This document shows positions 25,531-33,749 of a DNA stretch of 35,002 nucleotides, in pieces; within the stretch, counting starts at the first letter, position 1, and each line of letters begins with the position of its first letter. The notes below the pieces were generated by a model. It ran no database searches. It saw only the letters and a list, made by a program, of their open reading frames with translations, and was not told where the DNA came from. The DNA is from Cyclobacteriaceae bacterium (GTDB taxonomy: Bacteria; Bacteroidota; Bacteroidia; Cytophagales; Cyclobacteriaceae). Location: positions 1-35,002 of the forward strand of contig JAEUUI010000016.1 in assembly GCA_016786585.1 (NCBI GenBank), given 5' to 3'. The position numbers were made by a program, and so were the translations under genes.

Positions 25531-26910
25531 ATGTATATCGAACAACTGTACACGAATTGCCTCGCAGAAGCAGCCTATTATATAGAGTCGGAAGGGGAAG
25601 CGGCCATCATCGACCCGCTTCGTGAAACCGAGCCCTATATAGCCATGGCGGAAAAACGCGGAGCAAAAATTAAGTACGTGTTTGAAACGCATTTTCATGC
25701 GGATTTTGTATCCGGCCACATTGATCTTTCCCGCAAGGTTGGCGCCCCGATTATTTACGGGCCGCAGGCAAATCCAAGCTATGATGTTGTCAATGCGACA
25801 GATGGCCAGGAGTTTAAGCTTGGAAAAATTAAGATTAAGGTTCTTCATACTCCCGGGCACACGCCTGAGTCAAGCTGCTTCTTATTGTTTGATGAATCGG
25901 GTAAAGAAAATGCAGTATTCACCGGTGACACATTGTTTGTAGGTGATGTTGGTCGCCCGGATTTGCTGGATGGCGTGATGAGCCAGGATGAACTCGCAGG
26001 AATGCTGTACGATTCGCTGAATAAAAAAATTAAAACATTACCGGATAACGTGATTGTTTACCCCGCACACGGTGCCGGCTCAGCATGTGGAAAGAACATC
26101 GGCAAGGAAACGTTTTCAACCATTGGCGAGCAGAAGAAATTTAACTACGCGCTTCAGAATATGACGCGCGAACAATTCATTGAAAAAGTTACGGATGGCA
26201 TTCAGCCTCCGCCTCAATACTTCTTTGAAGATGCCCGCATCAACAAGCAAGGTTATCAATCCATTGATTCGGTAATCTCGAAAAATAATAAGTCACTCTC
26301 GCTCGCAGACTTTAAAAAGGCTGTCGCGGATGGAGCTGTGATTCTTGATACGCGCAAGCCGGATGATTTCGAAAAAGGATTTATTCCCGGTTCGATTAAC
26401 ATCGGATTGAACGGTCAGTATGCTGTTTGGGTTGGTACGCTCCTCGACATCAATCAACCGCTCGTTTTGGTTACCGAAGAAGGTAAGGAAGAAGAAGCTG
26501 TACTTCGGCTCGCACGTGTGGGGTATGAAAACGTAGTCGGATGTTTGAAAGGAAGCGTTAACGCGTGGGACGGAAAACTTGACACCGTTGAAACCATCTC
26601 TCCGGAGCAGATGAAGGCCGAACTCGCCAAGGGCGTTCAGGTATTTGATGTACGCAAGCCGGGCGAGTGGGAGGTAAGTCACCTGAAAGGCGCAACATTT
26701 CTCCCGTTGTCAAACATTTTGAAGAATACCGATGAACTCGCTAAAAGCAACCCATACCTCGTGCATTGTGCTGGCGGTTATCGTTCGATGATTGCTATCT
26801 CTATGCTGAAGAAACTTGGCTTCACTGGCCGTCTGGTGAACATCCAGGGAGGATTCGGAGCAATGGTTACAGCCGGACTGCCGGTTGTTACCGAAGAGGT
26901 GGTGGCATAA
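25531..26910 (+). CDS. Metallo-beta-lactamase fold hydrolase with two rhodanese domains
   Basis: I start it at ATG 25531 (MYIEQLYTNC), giving 459 residues. The N-terminal MBL domain (1-250) resembles glyoxalase II and ETHE1-type persulfide dioxygenases. Metal ligands are in THFHADFVSGH, where the usual HxHxDH ends in Phe59, then His110 in HTPGH and Asp133 in TGDTLF. The first rhodanese-like domain (about 265-350) lacks the active Cys. The second (about 365-455) has it in HCAGGYRS (Cys413). A role in persulfide or sulfane sulfur handling is likely from the architecture, but the exact reaction is unproven. Confidence 0.9.
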   Translation: MYIEQLYTNCLAEAAYYIESEGEAAIIDPLRETEPYIAMAEKRGAKIKYVFETHFHADFVSGHIDLSRKVGAPIIYGPQANPSYDVVNATDGQEFKLGKIKIKVLHTPGHTPESSCFLLFDESGKENAVFTGDTLFVGDVGRPDLLDGVMSQDELAGMLYDSLNKKIKTLPDNVIVYPAHGAGSACGKNIGKETFSTIGEQKKFNYALQNMTREQFIEKVTDGIQPPPQYFFEDARINKQGYQSIDSVISKNNKSLSLADFKKAVADGAVILDTRKPDDFEKGFIPGSINIGLNGQYAVWVGTLLDINQPLVLVTEEGKEEEAVLRLARVGYENVVGCLKGSVNAWDGKLDTVETISPEQMKAELAKGVQVFDVRKPGEWEVSHLKGATFLPLSNILKNTDELAKSNPYLVHCAGGYRSMIAISMLKKLGFTGRLVNIQGGFGAMVTAGLPVVTEEVVA

Positions 26911-26911
26911 A

Positions 26912-27421
26912 TCACTCCATCGGCTTGGCCGATAAGAACATAACCTCTGTAATCGAGCGATTGTTATCGGAGTCAGAATCTACGAGGATCTTCCAGACTC
27001 CGGCTTCCTTGCGGAGCGCGACATGAAACTGGCCGAAACTTAACTGCTTCTCACCTTTTGCGTTTACCGTTTCGTTTTTGAAATAGCCGACTTCGAACGC
27101 CTGTTCACCGTTTGCTATGCGTTCAGTAAATCGAAGTTCGAAGGTGTACGTTCCTCCATCGCGCGCGATTGATCGTTTCCAACCCGGCCAGCTTTTTTCC
27201 ATCGCGGCTTTATATTGATCGTAGTTCATAACTTGTTTGCTGTCGCGTTCTACCCGGATCACATCTTTTGAATGCAACTGGATAAACGTTTCCACATCCT
27301 GCGTCATAATTGCTTGAACGAAAGGCTTCCATACCTGGGCATTAATGGCCTGCTGATCGGTTTGGCTGTGCGCGCCAATACAAATTACGAGGGCGAATGC
27401 AGAGATCAGTAATTTTCGCAT
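26912..27421 (-). CDS. Secreted SnoaL/NTF2-like (DUF4440-type) protein
   Basis: The 169-residue product has a clear signal peptide (MRKLLISAFALVICIGAHSQ). A domain of NTF2-like cone shape follows, with a helical start (NAQVWKPFVQAIMTQDVETF), an H-S-K-D-V strand and C-terminal beta strands ending WKILVDSDS. Such domains bind small ligands or act as enzymes; no catalytic residues stand out. The assignment is from overall pattern, so family is moderately sure and function unknown. It converges with the MBL-rhodanese gene (one base between stops) and diverges from the DUF2141 gene over 48 bases. Confidence 0.72.
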   Translation of the reverse strand: MRKLLISAFALVICIGAHSQTDQQAINAQVWKPFVQAIMTQDVETFIQLHSKDVIRVERDSKQVMNYDQYKAAMEKSWPGWKRSIARDGGTYTFELRFTERIANGEQAFEVGYFKNETVNAKGEKQLSFGQFHVALRKEAGVWKILVDSDSDNNRSITEVMFLSAKPME

Positions 27422-27469
27422 AGTGGCATGATTTTTTGACGGTAACTTCGAAAATACGAATTTAAGCCG

Positions 27470-27877
27470 ATGAAACTTCTGACGATCTTTTTACTGTGCG
27501 CGATGACATTCCCACTGTCGGCTCAAAATAAATTGGAAGTCACCATTCAGGGAGTCAAATCAGAAAAAGGAAGTGTGTTAATTGCCCTTTACGACTCGGA
27601 AGGATCGTTTATGAAAAAACACATAGCCAGCCGTAAGGTAAAAGTGGCAGACAAGAATCTAACCGTGGTGTTCGATAACCTGAAGCCTGGTAATTACGCG
27701 GTTAGCACATTTCATGATGAAAATGAAAACGAAAAGCTGGATTCAAATTTTTTCGGTGTACCGAAAGAGTTGTACGGATTTTCAAATAATGCGAAGGGCT
27801 CGTTCGGTCCGCCATCGTTCGACAAGGCTCGCGTAACAGTCGACCGCGATAAAAAAATAACTATTGATCTGCGGTAG
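27470..27877 (+). CDS. Secreted DUF2141 protein
   Basis: The 135-residue protein has a signal peptide (MKLLTIFLLCAMTFPLSAQ). The DUF2141 beta-sandwich follows: LEVTIQGVKSEKGSVLIALY near the start, then FDNLKPGNYAVSTFHDENEN and the FGVPKELYGFSNNAKG segment that marks the family. The acidic DENEN stretch could bind a cation. The family is common in Bacteroidota and of unknown function. Its last 17 bases overlap the 3' end of the convergent cytochrome c gene. Confidence 0.87.
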   Translation: MKLLTIFLLCAMTFPLSAQNKLEVTIQGVKSEKGSVLIALYDSEGSFMKKHIASRKVKVADKNLTVVFDNLKPGNYAVSTFHDENENEKLDSNFFGVPKELYGFSNNAKGSFGPPSFDKARVTVDRDKKITIDLR

Positions 27878-28322
27878 CGCAGTTTTTAATAACGCGACTG
27901 GCTTCCGTCACGTCAACAATTCCCCGGTTGTGATCCCACGAATTATAAATGTATGTCGCGATCTCCGCAACTTCCAGGTCTGTTAACGTTACGACACCCG
28001 GCATCGGCTGAACAAAGTTTTTGCCGTTTACAGTGATCTCTTCTTTTAAGCCATACTTCATCAGGCAAAGAACTTTTTCAAAGTTTTTATCCATGTAGTC
28101 TGAGGTATTTAGCGGTGGATATACCAACCCCAAACCACTTCCGTTTTTCTGGTGGCAATTGCTGCAGTGTTTTTGATAAAGCTCTTCACCGCGTACAACA
28201 TATTGGGTGAACTTCACAGAAGAGGTGTCTGGCTTGCCGGTATTTGACGAGCAACCAAAAACTGTAATCAAAAAAATCAGGATTGATCCGGAGATCCAAA
28301 TAGTCCCGTTTCGGTTACTCAC
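27861..28322 (-). CDS. Lipoprotein c-type cytochrome
   Basis: This 153-residue protein has a lipobox ending at Cys24 (LITVFGC) and one haem-binding site, CSNCH (Cys53, Cys56, His57). The likely axial Met is in VQPMPGV and the closing helix is AEIATYIYNSW, the class I cytochrome c pattern. It would sit on the periplasmic side as an electron carrier. The start is GTG at 28322, overlapping the Sco gene end by eight bases, so the two are co-translated. No oxidase subunits lie nearby. Confidence 0.9.
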   Translation of the reverse strand: MSNRNGTIWISGSILIFLITVFGCSSNTGKPDTSSVKFTQYVVRGEELYQKHCSNCHQKNGSGLGLVYPPLNTSDYMDKNFEKVLCLMKYGLKEEITVNGKNFVQPMPGVVTLTDLEVAEIATYIYNSWDHNRGIVDVTEASRVIKNCATADQ

Positions 28323-28953
28323 GCTCCAGCTGTTTAATATCTTTCATCAACCGGTCGACATCATCTTCTTTCGTGCCATCATACTTTCCGCGGATGCGTC
28401 CCAGGCGATCAATCAGCAAAAAAGCACCGCTGTGAATAAATCCATCGGGCTCAGTTTTATCTTCCATCGCGGTAGCGAAGTAACTTTTTTGGGCAAGGTC
28501 AAACACATACTCTTTTGGCTGGCCGGTTGCAAAATGCCACTTCTCACTTTTCACATCCAATCGCGCGGCAAAGTCGTGCAACAACTCTACCGTATCATAT
28601 TCTGGATCAATGCTGTGGGAAAGTAACAATACCTCGGGATCGTTTTGAATTTCCTGATAAACCCGGAGCATCTGGGTTTTCATGATCGGGCAAATCGTAC
28701 GGCAAGACGTAAAGAAGAAATCTGCAACGTATACTTTTCCCTTAAATGTCTCATTTGTAATAGTTTTTCCGTCCTGATCGGTAAACGTGAACGGGGCGAT
28801 AGTATGGTAGACCGTATCATTTACCTGTTTGCCATTCTCTTCGCGCGTAACGACCTGGCGTTGCCCGAAAATCGGCAGGGGTTGTTTCTCGCAACTCAAA
28901 AAGCACACTGAAATAAACAGGCAAACAACAGGAACTACAATTTTTTTTATCAT
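28315..28953 (-). CDS. Sco1/SenC family copper chaperone lipoprotein
   Basis: I start at ATG 28953 (MIKKIVVPVVCLFISVCFLSC), which puts a lipobox Cys at residue 21, giving 212 residues. The thioredoxin-like fold carries the copper-binding CxxxC in SCRTICP (Cys84 and Cys88) and the third ligand His174 in GFIHSGAF. Sco proteins help build the CuA centre of cytochrome oxidase. It is followed with overlap by the cytochrome c gene and divergent from a Crp/Fnr regulator 62 bases away. Confidence 0.93.
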   Translation of the reverse strand: MIKKIVVPVVCLFISVCFLSCEKQPLPIFGQRQVVTREENGKQVNDTVYHTIAPFTFTDQDGKTITNETFKGKVYVADFFFTSCRTICPIMKTQMLRVYQEIQNDPEVLLLSHSIDPEYDTVELLHDFAARLDVKSEKWHFATGQPKEYVFDLAQKSYFATAMEDKTEPDGFIHSGAFLLIDRLGRIRGKYDGTKEDDVDRLMKDIKQLERE

Positions 28954-29015
28954 GTTGATCTGATTACAATTTTTCACGTTACACTTCGTATCTTCAATAA
29001 GTTTTTCTCCCAATC

Positions 29016-29696
29016 ATGCAGAACACTGCTGCCCTCTGGTATTTCGAAAGCGTAAATCTCTTCAATATTCTTTGTCCGCACAAGGTAAAAGCAATGGCGG
29101 GCAAGCACGAATTCCTGCACTTTAAAAAGGACGCCTTCATTTATTTTCCCCACGACAATGCCGATCACATCTACATGATTGCGCACGGCCGCGTGAAGAT
29201 TGGTCATTACCTGGATGACGGTAAAGAAGTGATAAGTTCTATCCTTACCGGTGGCGAAATTTTTGGAGAGCTTGCGCTGGCGGGTGAAACATCACGCAGG
29301 GATTTTGCCCAGGTGATGGACGATAATACTTCGATTTGTCCGCTGAGCATTGAGGAGTTAAAACAACTCATGTATGGCGACAAAGAGCTAAGTTTCAAGA
29401 TTCTGAAACTGGTAGGCTTACGCCTGATGAAGCTCGAACGTAAACTCGAACTGCTTGTTTTTAAGGATGCCCGCACTCGAATTATCGAATTTTTAAAAGA
29501 TGCAGCGTCCTGGAAGGGACAGAAGGTTGGCTTTGAAACAATGATTCCAACAAAGCTTACCCATAAGGACATTGCTTCGCTTACCGGAACTTCCCGGCAA
29601 ACCGTGACAAGCGTGTTGAACGAGCTGAAAGAAAAAAATCTGATCTACTTCGACCGCAAGAAAATTCTCGTGCGCGACCTCGAGAATCTTAACTAA
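29016..29696 (+). CDS. Crp/Fnr family transcription regulator
   Basis: This 226-residue protein has an N-terminal cyclic-nucleotide-binding-type barrel (about 30-125, with GRVKIGHYLDDGKEV and LTGGEIFGELAL), a long dimer helix (about 128-155), and a Crp-type winged HTH at the C-terminus (KLTHKDIASLTGTSRQTVTS). The regulatory barrel lacks the RxS ligand motif of E. coli Crp and the Fnr cysteine cluster, so the signal is unknown. It faces the Sco/cytochrome pair across 62 bases and may control them, which is an inference from position only. Confidence 0.9.
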   Translation: MQNTAALWYFESVNLFNILCPHKVKAMAGKHEFLHFKKDAFIYFPHDNADHIYMIAHGRVKIGHYLDDGKEVISSILTGGEIFGELALAGETSRRDFAQVMDDNTSICPLSIEELKQLMYGDKELSFKILKLVGLRLMKLERKLELLVFKDARTRIIEFLKDAASWKGQKVGFETMIPTKLTHKDIASLTGTSRQTVTSVLNELKEKNLIYFDRKKILVRDLENLN

Positions 29697-29702
29697 CCGC
29701 AA

Positions 29703-31352
29703 TTACTTATAAAGCCGCGTAAAGTATTCATCGGCCATCCGCCCTGAATCGAATTGTGGTAACACATCTTTCATGCTGGCCTTAACAATTTTGTTCCACT
29801 GAGCAGGTTTATCGTAGTACAATGGAATGATTTCTTTCTCAAGAATCGTTAATAAGTTACCAGCTTCAGTTTTATCTTTTATCTCCGGCGGCAACAAATC
29901 TTCCGCAGTTTTTATAATGAACGAGTTCTTTCCATGTTTCGCGAATTCAGGCACCCATCCGTCCGGGATAGAAAGATTAACCGATGCATTCATCGCAGCG
30001 GTCATGCCCGATGTTCCGGAAGCTTCGTGATACAGTCTCGGGTTGTTTAACCAGATGTCGGAACCTTTCTTTAGTAGCGCTGACAATCCAAGCTCATATC
30101 CCGTAACAACAGTACAGTTGGCCAGTTCTTTGGTCTTCCAGAAAATTTCATTGAAGATGTTGATAGCCTCAAAATCTTCCGGGTATGGTTTACCGGCCCA
30201 GATAATCTGAATAGGATGTTTGCTATTTTCGGCAAGCGCAACAAAGCGATTGAAATCATGGAGCAGCAGGTTCGCGCGCTTGTAGCCGGCAAAACGTCTG
30301 GCCCATACCACGGTAAGTACGTTTTCATCAAATAACTTCCCGGTTTGATCTGCCACAACTCTGAAAAGTTGTCGCTTCAATTCTTTTTTACGGGCAACAA
30401 GCGCGGTATCATCATTCTTTTTGAGCGCCTTCTCAAGCACCTCATCCATCCAGTAAGTCTTGTTCTGTGCGTTCGTGATTGCTTCAATCTTGCAAATGCC
30501 CTCGTAGTCACCCCACATTCTCCGCGACACCTCTCCGTGAAGTTGCGAAACTGCGTTTGCACGCTTAGCCAGACGCAACGCAGTGAGCGTATAATTGAGT
30601 GAACCGTTTTCCGGATAAACATATTCCTGTACCTGCTCGAGCGTTAAGCCATTGAAAAAGCTCATGCTGTTGAGCAATGGAATGCTGTGCTCTTCATTTC
30701 CGGCTTTCTCCGGAGTATGTGTAGTGAATACAACGCGCTTTCTAACTTCTTCCAGGCTCTTGTGCTTGTCAAGCAGGTAGAAACACATTGGCAACGCATG
30801 CCCTTCATTCATGTGATAGATGTCGGTTTTGCGTTCAAGAATATCGAGTAGTTTGGCACCACCAATTCCCAGCAGGATAGATTGCGCAATACGGGTTGTT
30901 TCGTTTGGATCGTACAACCGGTGACTGATCGTCTGGGCCAGGTAGTCGTTTTCCGGTATATCCGTGCTCAACAAAAACAGTGGCGCTGAGTTGAAAACCT
31001 CAGGCTTCACAAGATACGCCTTCACAAAAACTTTAGCCCCGTGAATGGTAATCGGAAAAACAATATTGGTGTCAGTTAAAAACGAGTAGTCTTTGTCACG
31101 GAACGTGATTTTAAGAGTTTGATCCTGGTTGCGATCCTGATCGTAATATCCCTTTTTCCATAAAATGCCAATGCCGATCAGATTTTGCTTGAGCTCATAT
31201 GCGCTTCGCAAGTGCGATCCTGCCAGAAAGCCAAGTCCGCCACTGTAAATTTTCAGCGGCTGATCAATGGCAAACTCCATCGAGAAGTAAGCAACAGGTT
31301 TTGAGTAGTTTTTAGCGAATTTGTAAGGGAAAAGAGTCTTTAAGTCAACCAT
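29703..31352 (-). CDS. Alpha-glucan phosphorylase family protein (GT35), PLP lysine replaced
   Basis: From ATG 31352 (MVDLKTLFPYKF) the product is 549 residues, the size of the short glucan phosphorylase group. Landmarks are KPVAYFSMEFAI and YSGGLGFLAG near the N-terminus, HMNEGHA in the middle, WARRFAGYKRANLL, and EASGTSGMTAAMN near 443-455. In known phosphorylases the equivalent of residue 451 is the Lys that binds pyridoxal phosphate (rabbit muscle Lys680); here it is Thr (codon ACC, 30000-30002). The protein may bind glucan but its phosphorolysis is doubtful. It converges with the Crp gene (6 bases apart). Confidence 0.87.
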   Translation of the reverse strand: MVDLKTLFPYKFAKNYSKPVAYFSMEFAIDQPLKIYSGGLGFLAGSHLRSAYELKQNLIGIGILWKKGYYDQDRNQDQTLKITFRDKDYSFLTDTNIVFPITIHGAKVFVKAYLVKPEVFNSAPLFLLSTDIPENDYLAQTISHRLYDPNETTRIAQSILLGIGGAKLLDILERKTDIYHMNEGHALPMCFYLLDKHKSLEEVRKRVVFTTHTPEKAGNEEHSIPLLNSMSFFNGLTLEQVQEYVYPENGSLNYTLTALRLAKRANAVSQLHGEVSRRMWGDYEGICKIEAITNAQNKTYWMDEVLEKALKKNDDTALVARKKELKRQLFRVVADQTGKLFDENVLTVVWARRFAGYKRANLLLHDFNRFVALAENSKHPIQIIWAGKPYPEDFEAINIFNEIFWKTKELANCTVVTGYELGLSALLKKGSDIWLNNPRLYHEASGTSGMTAAMNASVNLSIPDGWVPEFAKHGKNSFIIKTAEDLLPPEIKDKTEAGNLLTILEKEIIPLYYDKPAQWNKIVKASMKDVLPQFDSGRMADEYFTRLYK

Positions 31353-31495
31353 TAGAATAATGTCAAGCCGGTAAACTACTAAAAGGATTGGAGTCTGCTC
31401 TAGCTGCTCAAAGAATTTTATCGCTCGGACTTCATGCAATCGTTTGAAGTAATTGTTTTGAAATTATGAATTCGTGTTTCAACGGAGTCGGAAAC

Positions 31496-31527
31496 TTGGC
31501 CATGCTTAGCGAAAACAGCTATCTTGG
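31496..31527 (+). promoter_or_regulatory. Weak candidate promoter of the phosphodiesterase gene
   Basis: TTG (31496-31498) and TATCTTGG (31520-31527) are 21 bp apart; the second differs by one base from TAnnTTTG. It ends five bases before the ATG. The rest of the 180-base divergent gap holds nothing I can recognise. Confidence 0.3.
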
Positions 31528-31532
31528 GCCAA

Positions 31533-32744
31533 ATGAAAACCCGGATTCTGCTCGCTTTTTTTCTTTTTACTATTACATGGTCATACGGTCAAACTCCGTA
31601 TGTCGTGATGGTTTCCTTTGATGGATTCCGGTATGATTATGCCGAGCGCTATAATCTCCCAAACTTTAAAAAATTTATTAACGAAGGTGCTTCCGCTGAA
31701 GCATTGATCCCGTCTTTCCCGAGCAAAACTTTTCCGAATCATTATACGCTGGTGACAGGTCAATACCCCGGCAACCATGGGCTGGTAGATAATGAGTTTT
31801 ACGACCCTGCACAGAAGAAACTTTATAAAACAAAAGATCGCTCCATGGTGGAGGATCCTTCATTCTACGGAGGCATTCCGTTGTGGCAGCTCGCGCAACA
31901 ACACGGCATGAAGTCAGCTTCGTTTTATTGGGTAGGATCGGAAGCGAAAGTCCTGGGAGTATTCCCGGATTATTATCGGCTTTATGATGTAAATGTCAAA
32001 AACGAAGAACGCGTTGATCAAACCATCAATTGGCTTAAACTACCTGAAGCAGACCGGCCGCACTTTATATCGCTTTACTTTTCGTTTGTGGACAATGAAG
32101 CCCATACAACCGGCCCGACTTCGGTTCAAACCCAAAAAATTCTTCATACGGCCGATTCACTCTTGGGGATGCTAACAACAAAAGTTCAGGCGCTAAAGCT
32201 GCCGGTAAACATCATTGTGGTGTCCGATCACGGCTTGTATGAAATGAAACGCCAGAAAAAAGTTTTCCGGTATGTAGATCATCTGATCAATACAAAAGAC
32301 ACTTCAGTAGTATTTGCTAACGCAGGATCGCAAGTTCATTTTTATACCAAACGTGTTGACTCACTGTATGCTGTATTAAAAAAGGAAGCAAAAGGATTTA
32401 GTGTTTATAAGCAACGTGAGTTTCCGGAACGGTGGCATTATAAAAATGAGCGTTCAGGCGACATTATGATTGTCGCTGACCCTGGAACGTATTTTCTCGC
32501 GGCTCCAAAAAATCTATCGGATTGGGAAGGAAAAGGAAATTTCGGTGAACACGGGTACGATCCTGCCCTGACAAAAGAAATGTACGGAATTTTTTACGCG
32601 ATGGGTCCCAATATTAAAAAAGGAGTGAAGCTCAAACCGTTTGAGAACATTCATGTTTATCCTTTTGTGGCCAACATATTAGGACTGAAGATTCCTCAGA
32701 TTGACGGAGATGTGAGTGTCTTGAGTTCGATCTATAAAAAATAG
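31533..32744 (+). CDS. Secreted nucleotide pyrophosphatase/phosphodiesterase (NPP, alkaline phosphatase superfamily)
   Basis: From ATG 31533 (MKTRILLAFF) the product is 403 residues with a signal peptide ending near YGQ. Metal-binding Asp is in VSFDGFR and the nucleophilic Thr in SKTFPNHYTLVTG. Further ligands are in DNEAHTTGP (where Asp is usual the Glu is notable), VSDHGL and GEHGYDP. NPPs hydrolyse nucleotide pyrophosphates, dinucleotides or phospholipids on the outer side of the membrane. It shares a divergent gap with the glucan phosphorylase gene and converges on the ABC transporter. Confidence 0.92.
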   Translation: MKTRILLAFFLFTITWSYGQTPYVVMVSFDGFRYDYAERYNLPNFKKFINEGASAEALIPSFPSKTFPNHYTLVTGQYPGNHGLVDNEFYDPAQKKLYKTKDRSMVEDPSFYGGIPLWQLAQQHGMKSASFYWVGSEAKVLGVFPDYYRLYDVNVKNEERVDQTINWLKLPEADRPHFISLYFSFVDNEAHTTGPTSVQTQKILHTADSLLGMLTTKVQALKLPVNIIVVSDHGLYEMKRQKKVFRYVDHLINTKDTSVVFANAGSQVHFYTKRVDSLYAVLKKEAKGFSVYKQREFPERWHYKNERSGDIMIVADPGTYFLAAPKNLSDWEGKGNFGEHGYDPALTKEMYGIFYAMGPNIKKGVKLKPFENIHVYPFVANILGLKIPQIDGDVSVLSSIYKK

Positions 32745-32750
32745 ATACTA

Positions 32751-33749
32751 TTACCATTCAACATTACTCAGCGCGTTTATCAATTCACTAAGAGAGTTGA
32801 GCTTTTGTTCACCGATGATCCAGGTGATAGAGTTTGCATCGGACGTAATTTGAATTTTTGATGACGCTTTGTTGTCTACAATAAAACCATTCCGCTCCAG
32901 CGCATTCTTCGTCCACAAATATTCGTAACCGTCACCAATAAGGTTTACCGATTTGTTGCGCCACGCTTCGTGAAAAACTTTTCCGGTCTTAAGATCAAAT
33001 CCTTTTAACTGGAAAATTTCATCGAACGAACCATTCAACACCAGGTCTTCCGGAATTCCAATAATTAATTTTTTATCCTGTCCGGCAAGCCAGATTAAGT
33101 CTGCGGTTTGCAACGCCAGATCAAGCTCATGCGTAGCAACAAGAATTGCCTTGTTCGCAGTTCGGGCCAATCTTCGAAGCAGGTTCATGATCTCCACACG
33201 GTTGTTCAGGTCAAGGTGCGCGGTCGGTTCGTCCAACAGAATCACAGGAGTATCTTGTGCCAATGCCCGGGCAATCATCGCCATCTGTAACTGGCCATCA
33301 CTCAACTCATAGAGTTTTTTATTGTTGAGGGATTGGATATGCGTGTCTTGAATCGCCTGATGGATAACATCTCGGTCTTCATTCGTTAGCGTAACATTCC
33401 AGTCGAGATACGGGTACCGGCCGAGTGTTACCAGTTCAATCACTGTCATGTTAACAGCATGCAGCGGGTCGGTAAGCACAACCGAAACAGCTCGTTCAAG
33501 TCCATCGCGGTTAACGTTTCTTTCAACCCTGGGATTGTTTGCAGTGATCGTTGCATTCGACAATGGAGTCTGAAGTCCTGCCAGTGTTCTTATCAAAGAT
33601 GACTTACCAATACCGTTAGCTCCCATGAAGCACACCAGCTCGCCTGCACGCAATTCCAGGTCGATGTTCTCGAACAGCAAATTTTTCTGCGACCCGTTGA
33701 CATAGCCGACCGAGAGATTTTTAGCATGCAGGTAAATCGCGTTGCTCAT
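32751..33749 (-). CDS. FecE-type ABC transporter ATPase with C-terminal extension
   Basis: This 332-residue ATPase has Walker A GANGIGKS (43-50), signature LSDGQ (149-153), Walker B ILLDEP (170-175) and an H-loop in ATHELD. The Q-loop glutamine position reads VVLTDP, without Gln. About 85 residues beyond the usual ATPase end (residues 245-332) form an extra domain of unknown role. It overlaps the permease gene by four bases (ATGA), so they are coupled. No substrate-binding protein or TonB receptor lies in the window, so the cargo (siderophore, haem or cobalamin) is open. Confidence 0.9.
   Translation of the reverse strand: MSNAIYLHAKNLSVGYVNGSQKNLLFENIDLELRAGELVCFMGANGIGKSSLIRTLAGLQTPLSNATITANNPRVERNVNRDGLERAVSVVLTDPLHAVNMTVIELVTLGRYPYLDWNVTLTNEDRDVIHQAIQDTHIQSLNNKKLYELSDGQLQMAMIARALAQDTPVILLDEPTAHLDLNNRVEIMNLLRRLARTANKAILVATHELDLALQTADLIWLAGQDKKLIIGIPEDLVLNGSFDEIFQLKGFDLKTGKVFHEAWRNKSVNLIGDGYEYLWTKNALERNGFIVDNKASSKIQITSDANSITWIIGEQKLNSLSELINALSNVEW

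Noticed and set aside
31353-31439. Upstream extension of the glucan phosphorylase frame by 29 codons, and a TTGACA just before the ATG
   Set aside because: The extension has no family resemblance, and the TTGACA is too close to the ATG to leave room for a -10 element.
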